The notes beneath the pieces are model-generated. The model saw nothing but the letters and a program-made list of their open reading frames with translations, was not told the DNA's origin and searched no databases. A stretch of 64,000 nt of DNA from Ypsolopha sequella. Its lineage: Eukaryota > Arthropoda > Insecta > Lepidoptera > Ypsolophidae. A program made the position numbers and the translations under genes. Location: the NCBI GenBank assembly GCA_934047225.1, contig OW203992.1:17163501-17227500 (forward strand), in the 5' to 3' direction. Below are positions 57,358 through 64,000 of the stretch, one piece after another. The number at the start of each line of letters is the position of its first letter. The first letter of the stretch is position 1.

Positions 57358-57605
57358 TATATAAGGTGACTTTTGTTTATGTAGCCAAACTCATACTGAA
57401 GACTCGGTAAGTGGTCAGGACCAAGGTTCAATGATGAATAAAATGTAGGCTTCCTATACTATTTGAATATTTGTTCGTAAATTACTATAGGAGAACAACA
57501 TATTTTTTTCGTATTCTACAAAAAAGGTCATTGAACCTTACTCTGGACCAGTTACCGAGTCTACAGTATGAATTTGGCTACACAAACAAAAGTCACTTTA
57601 TATAA
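57358..57605. mobile_element. MITE (ACAAGGTGA-ended family), copy 4
   Basis: TATAAGGTGACTTTTG at the left and CAAAAGTCACTTTATATA at the right; inside, ACTCATACTGAAGACTCGGTAA against TTACCGAGTCTACAGTATGAATT, and AAGGTTCAATGA against TCATTGAACCTT. Confidence 0.8.
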
Positions 57606-57609
57606 TATA

Positions 57610-59630
57610 CAGGTTGTTGATTCGGTACACAATTTGCGTTAGATGAATATTGGTATACATGATGCTAATCAAAGAACAGTATAGAAAAAAATACAAATTA
57701 ACGAAGGAGATAAAAAAATTGCCGTGACAAACAGACAGAATGAACACATGAGTCAAACACGACAAAGGTTTCTTTGTATAATTTTTTGAGTACGGAACTT
57801 TAAAAATTAACTTTTCCTTGCTATTTCACCTAATTTCAATGTTCAAAGAGTCTGAAATATTTATCGCTAATACTAGCTTACTTTCATGCATATAGATCAG
57901 TAAAGATGTGATTTTATTCATCTCAAAAAGTCTATTGAGTATACCATAATGTGACATTATGGTATATTATTAATGTCCATCACATAATGCACAGGAACTG
58001 ATGTTTTCCAGAACATCCTACAACTGTTAGCAGCCCTAAGCACAGGGCGGGCGGTGGAGCGCCCAGGGACGCGTGTACTCTTCTTGATTACAGAATACCC
58101 CCCGTACCCCACCGGCTCCCCCGACAATACAGCCTCCGCCCCTCGCGTTCGCTGCATTTCACATAAGTCTTCGCAAACTGTCCTAGACTGCGTAATTTAA
58201 CTGTTAGTACTAGATAAAAGGATTTGTTATTTGAAATAATAAAAAGTCAGAATGTGTTTCTGAAAAAAAAAAATCTTTAAAGTGCACAAAAAATACTCCC
58301 TTTCAAAATTTCAGTTATTTTTTAAAGAGGAGGCAATGGTGTTAGGTTCTGCGATTATTTTTTGCCAACGTTTTGCAACCGAAAAATACAAGTGTTAAAA
58401 AACCCCAAATAGCTTAAAATAAAAAAATTTGGGAGTGCTAAATGAACACACAAGGTACATTTTTACCAAATTATTCCTTCTCATCAAAGGCTTCAATATA
58501 ATTTTTTGGGTATTATTCCATCATATATTCAGGTACGGCAAATATTACTGTTTGCCATTGGATCATGATGTGATCAAGATATGTATTTACCATAGACATA
58601 CGTTTTTTTTTTTTTCTTTAACTAGGGCTCTTTGGCCGTATGGAATTCTAAACATCAAGTTTCCTGCCCTGGCTCAGCAGAGCAAAAAGCGGCACTATCA
58701 AAATTTTACAAAATATTAAAATTAAATAGTTAAAAACGGCACATTCTAGCATTTTACCGAAATGGGTATCTTGTTCTGTACTGAAATGTCCGAATAATCG
58801 CCTAAAAATGATGGGAAACATCCATTTCACAGGTAAATATGGATATATATGCTAAACAAAGTTTGATGCACATATTTATCCATCTGAAACTGCAAAAAAT
58901 GGCATAAATAGAGTACTTAGTTGAAAATTACGATTGTTTCTGTTAGTGAAGTGCAATTTTTTTCAAAAACATTGCATTTTAAAGATTTTCTCACGTACGA
59001 ACAGATTTGTTGGGTTTACACTAGGGGCGTACCCTTACTTCATAATTCTATCGACAACGACAACCTACCGAAATATGAGGGTTATAGGCGCGGTACAACT
59101 GTTTGGTCAAAGTATAATTATGATAATTCCTTCAGCTGAGGTAATTATACATTCCGTTTTTCCAAAAAACGTGTTCTGTTCGAGTCTTCCATCAAAAGAA
59201 CAAAATTTGCAATTTTACACATTAGTGATCGGTCACGTCACGACATCAAGCCGGTTTGTTTGATTTGGTGAACGTGTTGGTTTTCATGACCACCCCCTTT
59301 ATCGATAGCTTGTTTTTAACATTTTTAGGGTACCCACTATTACACTCATATAAGCATGTGTCACACACATTGACACTCGATTTTGGTAACATCGTATTTC
59401 CTTGGCTTTATAAATCTATAAGTTACTATATTTATGGTATTTACAAATAAAATATAAAATATACAACCTAAACATACTCGTATTTTACCCCTTCGTTCGT
59501 AACGCGCATAAAAGTTCCAACACGCACGAAACGTGCTGTTGAAACGCACGAAACAAAAGAGGTCGCAGCTTGAAACCGAATAAACTGTGATTTTTACAAT
59601 ATACCACCAAAACAAACTTAGTGAGATAAC
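57610..59630. other. intergenic
   Basis: A GC-rich 57970-58150 patch is open on the minus strand (66 codons) but not recognised; perhaps a retroelement fragment. The rest is AT-rich with no gene. Confidence 0.45.
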
Positions 59631-59641
59631 GTTCACCACAC

Positions 59642-59939
59642 TAGGAGTGGGCGTTCTTGCAACGGACTATTTTTCGCAACCGTTTTTCATCGTCGGAAAA
59701 AGTAGTCCCAAAATGAAACTAGTTTTTTGATGACACATCTTCAGTTGAACCGATAAAAAGTTTAGTTTACTTACTTAATAATAAACCGGGAATAGTAATT
59801 AAATAATTCAGGTCCCTTGGTCCCGATGATGGTACTACTGAAAACTAGTTGCGACTGCAACTAGTTTTGAGACTAGTCTGTATCACTGGAAAAACAGTCT
59901 CGTCTCGTTGCGGAATAAACCTGCAACGACCCACTCCTA
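59642..59939. mobile_element. hAT-type element, 298 bp, with 8-bp target duplication
   Basis: Begins TAGGAGTGGGC and ends CCCACTCCTA, inverted repeats of about 10 bp with further inverted GTTGCAAC-like motifs inside. CACCACAC flanks both sides (59634-59641 and 59940-59947), a perfect 8-bp duplication. No ORF. Confidence 0.88.
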
Positions 59940-60482
59940 CACCACACAAATAAGGCTCGACCGAGGGACCACGACTTTTCAGTCTCTGATGGTGGCCAAC
60001 TCCAGGCAGAGATTCCTCATAAAACATTCAGCAGTTACCCCTCGAGCGCATAAAAATACATATTCTATCAGATGAGCCTTTGCCTTTTAATATACAGGCA
60101 CTTCTTAATGAACAGCAGGTCGGGTGTGTCGTCTTAATTTACCTTTTAACAAGCCGTTTAAGGATAGATTAAGGAAATTGAATTGGTTTGATTAAAAGAT
60201 AAGGTGATAGGTAGACGCATTATATTTTGGGAAGTTATTGTTGTTGTATCTTAGAATGTATACTAACCCTATCTTAACCACAATTATCGCTAAAACAATA
60301 GATCTCAGTCCAAATCGTAGCTTGGATGCATTTTACAGATTAAAGAGTGTTCGATTTTGAATGAAAAGAAACGTAAAAATCAAAATAGTTGTGTATTTTT
60401 AATTCTTAATTGTTTAAATAGATGTCAGTGATTTTTTAGCTTTAATTATAAGTACCTGGGTCGTTTAATATTTTTCTATTCG

Positions 60483-60516
60483 CCTGATGATGACCCCACT
60501 GAGGAGTCGATATATA
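60483..60516 (+). other. CTGATG-stem-GAAATAT hairpin motif, copy 4
   Basis: CTGATGAT, stem GACCCC/GGAGTC with one mismatch, 5-nt loop, then GATATATAG in place of GAAATATAT. Confidence 0.5.
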
Positions 60517-60613
60517 GCTTAAAACTAATAATTTTTTCATTTATATTTCGATGCTTAAAATTATACCATATAGGTATTACTTGTATTATAAATAAAATAA
60601 TATTTAGAACTTG

Positions 60614-60648
60614 AAATATATTTCAGCCCTTAGTGGGCCGTCATAAGT
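60614..60648 (-). other. CTGATG-stem-GAAATAT hairpin motif, copy 5
   Basis: Minus strand: CTTATGAC, stem GGCCC/GGGCT, 5-nt loop, GAAATATAT. Faces copy 4, about 100 bp apart. Confidence 0.5.
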
Positions 60649-61549
60649 AAATTATTATTATATTCGTTTCGTCTGACCATAGACATAGGATTCGCTGATA
60701 AAATCTATGCTTCTGATACACTAAGCTATACTGACAGAATGCATTCTTAACAAGAGCGAGTTCTCTTTTCAATAATATTTCGCTTAATATTCAAGGGCAA
60801 CATCAGTCAAGAGCTTTAACACTTTTACACTTTAAAAATGAGTAGATAAATTCTTTCAATTTATCTTTTCTTTATTTATTTCTAAATTTATTTCTAATTA
60901 AACTAAAATTTTACATTATATGTAGTAATTATTTGTAAGTTAAAACTGTAAGTTAAACTGTTATGCCCCTACGGCTCACTTCTATATAATTTTGTTATCC
61001 ATTAGGTGAAGATTTTTATTTTATTTATTCTAAATTTTTACTGTACCTATTTGTCTGTTAATTTTCCTATGAGTAAATAAATAAATAAATAGTTAAAACC
61101 CTATCAGAATCCTACGTGACGTATGCATGTTCGGGTACGTACATACAGTCAAAAATTCCAAAAACTATTGTTCGCAATTCGCAACATAACCCTCCTATTA
61201 TTCGAATATACATAAAAGATAAGCAATAAGCAATGGTTAGCCAAACCAATGTCACATTTCAAAAATTCTTATTGACTGATTTATTTCTAATTTTTTTGCA
61301 CTCGCGGAAGATCGAAGAGATTATAATTTTCGTTTAGTTGTTGGTACCTAATTGTTATATAGTCACTGTGCGTCTTTTTACTTTTAAAGTTATAACTCGA
61401 CATTGGCGAAACTAATGTGCGTAGTCACATTATCAGAAGCCAGGTAAAATGGCATTGAATTGAATTGATTTATTTCTACAAATAGCAAACGTCATAATAA
61501 TCGAAACAACAAATATGTAATAATAATATCTGTATGTTGCGATTTATTA

Positions 61550-61928
61550 TCTGTAATCTACGACGTAGAGCGTTTCATCCGCATATATGTAAGAAAAGTG
61601 TTTTTTTAAATATTTTAAATATTGCAAACTGAGTTGTTTATAAATTAACCTAACCTGGGCCCGTAGCACAGTGTTTAAGCGCGCGCGATGCGACTTAGTT
61701 GAATCATAAGTGCGAGGAGCGTGACACGATGTTTTTGCGATTAAACAGTACGTCATCTTCTCGCACTTGTAATTCAACTAGTGACGTCGCGCGCAATTAA
61801 ACACTATGTTACGGGCCCAGGTTAGGTTAATTTATAAACAACTCAGTTTGCAATATTTAAAGTATTTTCAAAAACGCTTTTCTTAGGTATAATATGCGGA
61901 TGAAACGCTCTGCGTCGTAGATTACAGA
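61550..61928. mobile_element. 379-bp near-perfect palindrome (foldback element)
   Basis: Arms of about 175 bp around a centre near 61739. Outer ends TCTGTAATCTACGACGTAGA against CTGCGTCGTAGATTACAGA; inner blocks include AAACTGAGTTGTTTATAAATTAACCTAACCTGGGCCCGTA with its reverse complement, and GCGCGCG/CGCGCGC. Few mismatches, so young. No ORF. Confidence 0.88.
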
Positions 61929-62467
61929 GTACAGGCCCTGGTGAAATTATAAACTATCGGGTTTTACAATCTCAGGCAAGATGAAAAGATAAATCTTTTC
62001 ACGACATTTTATGTGACCCTGTTGTTATACAATACCGTACTCAGGCCTACCTGACTACCTCATCCCCAAGGTAAAACCGGTAAAACCAAAACGTTCCAGT
62101 TCCACCTTATGACATGAAGCCCCTTTTCATTTCTCCGATCGTCCAACTCACTCAGCCTAAAATCCTTCTGCGTTGCTGATTGATTAAAACTCTAACAAAG
62201 GGATAAAGCTGATCACTGGTTCTTTGTGAGCAGAAGCCCTTTGCGTTACGCAATCAAAGACCTCCCCGCATTGCTCACGAAAATTATGGCTTTCCGCCGA
62301 TCTTTCTTTGTCTGGTGAAATGTGAATTATGAATTTTGAGCAGTTGTTTTATTAGGGAATTATGTTTGTTTTTTTAGTTCAGTTACGTATGATATGTTTT
62401 TGGTTTAATATGGTTTCCTTTTTCCCATTGTCCATCTGTCAAATTTAGCTTCTTAGATCGTTCTTGA

Positions 62468-62857
62468 AATAGTAGTTTATGCTACTAGGGCGAAAAGGAA
62501 TAAATTACGAGGACGATTTAAAACACGAGCGTAGCGAGTGTTTTAAACGTAACCGAGTAATTTATTGCTCTTACGCCCGTGTATCATACTACGTTTTTCA
62601 ATGCATAGTGTGAGGAAATAAAACAAATATAATCTTGTGCACTTCAAATTATCATTGGCTCAAAAGGACTCTACCCAGAGCCGTTAAACAGTGGAAAAAA
62701 AAGTATAACATTTATGGTACACAGGAAAGGCTGCAGGTTAGGCAACCATTGTAAATAAATTAAAAAAATAATAATAATAAAGCCCTAGGGCAAAATAATC
62801 GACTTTCTGTTCGGTTTTGATGCATAAAAAGTGGGCCTTTACGAGCACTTGCATTGA
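62468..62857 (-). mobile_element. 390-bp non-autonomous element (CAATGCAAGTGCTCGTAAA family), copy 4
   Basis: Full-length copy in reverse orientation, beginning on the plus strand AATAGTAGTTTATGCTAC and ending GAGCACTTGCATTGAAAA. Confidence 0.85.
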
Positions 62858-62859
62858 AA

Positions 62860-63420
62860 AACACTTTATGTCTTTCAGCACGAAAAATAAGGGAATACGT
62901 ATGTAAGCTAAAAAACATACAATTGAAAAGTGACGTCGCATGCTTTCTCAAAAATATTTTCAGGAAGAACACATTCACATTTTGTGTCCAACCATAAAAT
63001 AACAGATCGTACAAAAGGCGGGCACAATGAAATCAGATTATTAACTAAAAGCCAACTCCCCAGAGTAACTAGGTAGCTATTAAATGCTGCTCAATCTAAA
63101 TGGAAGTCCGGTGATTCAGGTGGGTAAGGAAGGTGAGAGGGTAATATAGGACAGAGGGGTAAAGTTGGACAGATGTCGCCCCCCGCGGTGCCGCTGATGA
63201 GCCGGGCCCCCGTTTTAGCTGCATGGCTCATAAAATTTGTTGCCATGACTTCGTGACACGGTAGAGATGGTAGATAGCAATTGGGTAGGTACTGTTGGTT
63301 TTAGTGCAGTAATCGATAACTTTGTATCTGCTGCCATTTGGAGGAAGTCGAGAAAAAAATTGCGTCTATATTGGGTGTTTTGTAAATAACCTTACCCTTA
63401 ACCTTACACTTTAAATCATA
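62860..63420. other. intergenic
   Basis: No gene; a GC-rich patch at 63170-63230 is not recognised. Confidence 0.5.
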
Positions 63421-63800
63421 CTTTTTAGGGTTCCGTACTCAAAGGGTGCCAAACGGGACCATATTACTAAGCCTCCACTGTCTGTCTGTCTATTTTTTTA
63501 GCTCTACCTATCTTTATAACGATAATACATGCATGTTCCATATTTGCTCAGATTGTTGTACTCTAAAATACTCATACTCTAAAGTAAATATAATAAAAAC
63601 TAGGGTTCCGTACACATAGGTGCCAAATTGTTTGCCAAGTGCTATCATTCTAGCGGCCTGCTTTTTGTCGTCTTGATGTTACTATGGTTAATCTATACTG
63701 TTGTTATTTACCATAATGTTTTAGTTCCGTACCCGTATCGTGTGGTGGTTCGAAACCCTTTGTTGCGCAGTCCGGCTCGCACTTGGCAATTTTTTAACTA
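63420..63800 (+). mobile_element. lepidopteran GGGTTCCGTA repeat, uninterrupted copy
   Basis: TTTTTAGGGTTCCGTACTCAAAGGGTGCC, GGGACCATATTACTAAGCC, CTGTCTGTCTGTC, a second GGGTTCCGTAC at 63603, and the end CAGTCCGGCTCGCACTTGGC. A repeat family very common in moths. Confidence 0.75.
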
Positions 63801-63877
63801 TTTGAATAACTAATATAGTAGACTATATACTGTAGTATAGACTATATACCATGACCCTACGACCCCCATTTCGAACG

Positions 63878-64000
63878 GATTAGGTGTCCTCTACAACAGC
63901 ACTAGCGATTAGGTGTCCTCTACGACAGCATTAGCGATTAGGTGTCCTCTACGACAGCACTAGCGATTAGGTGTCTTCTACGATAGCGATTAGGTGTCTT
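63878..64000. repeat. 29-bp tandem repeat running off the right edge
   Basis: Units of GATTAGGTGTCCTCTACGAC-AGCACTAGC start at 63878, 63907 and 63936; a 23-bp shortened unit starts at 63965 and a partial one at 63988. Nearly identical, so recently amplified; the array continues beyond the window. Confidence 0.92.

Larger units (their letters stand above)
59950..61540. other. intergenic
   Basis: Holds two CTGATG hairpin motifs (60483, 60614) and AT-rich LINE-tail-like ends at about 61060-61090 (TAAATAAATAAATAAATAG). No gene. Confidence 0.5.

Noticed and set aside
57957..58157. 66-codon minus-strand frame
   Set aside because: GC-rich and isolated; perhaps a retroelement fragment but nothing specific could be recognised.
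63878..64000. CRISPR array
   Set aside because: Units are contiguous with no unique spacers, and the genome is eukaryotic; it is a minisatellite.

Overview
The window is insect nuclear DNA, almost certainly from a moth or butterfly. It is AT-rich, its one clear gene is split by canonical GT-AG introns, and the rest is packed with short palindromic DNA transposons, LINE 3' ends and repeats of types I know from Lepidoptera, such as the family opening with GGGTTCCGTA and closing with an ACTCGCACTTGGCC-like motif. The order or species cannot be proved from sequence alone.

The only complete gene is a LIM-homeobox gene on the minus strand. Seven coding exons between 26904 and 810 join in perfect phase into a 385-residue protein: a short N-terminus, two LIM zinc-finger domains, a homeodomain, a Lim3/LHX3-LHX4-type block after the homeodomain, and a C-terminus ending near a [14 protein letters not shown] motif. 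This is Lim3, the orthologue of vertebrate LHX3/LHX4, a transcription factor of motor-neuron and interneuron identity. Its 15-kb intron 4 splits the homeobox at the WFQNR/RAKEKR junction. At the left edge (3-104, plus strand) lies the C-terminal tail of an unidentified gene whose polyadenylation signal converges on the Lim3 3' end.

Layout: 1-104 end of the neighbouring gene; 105-809 convergent 3' UTRs; 810-26904 Lim3; 26905-27150 a GC-richer probable promoter; 27150-64000 a 37-kb stretch without a recognisable gene. The introns and the desert hold at least ten foldback elements, two hAT-type elements with perfect 8-bp target duplications, four multi-copy MITE families, tRNA-derived segments and LINE tails. 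A few CpG-rich, repeat-poor islands (about 6230-6480, 31310-31600 and 35080-35280) are the best candidates for Lim3 enhancers.

The most unusual observations are: (1) five copies of a compact hairpin of the form CTGATGMY-stem-GAAATATAT, which resembles a hammerhead ribozyme core; (2) a nearly perfect 79-bp inverted repeat whose loop is a tRNA-like segment; (3) a 379-bp near-palindrome at 61550-61928; and (4) clean hAT insertions at 44517-44824 and 59642-59939.
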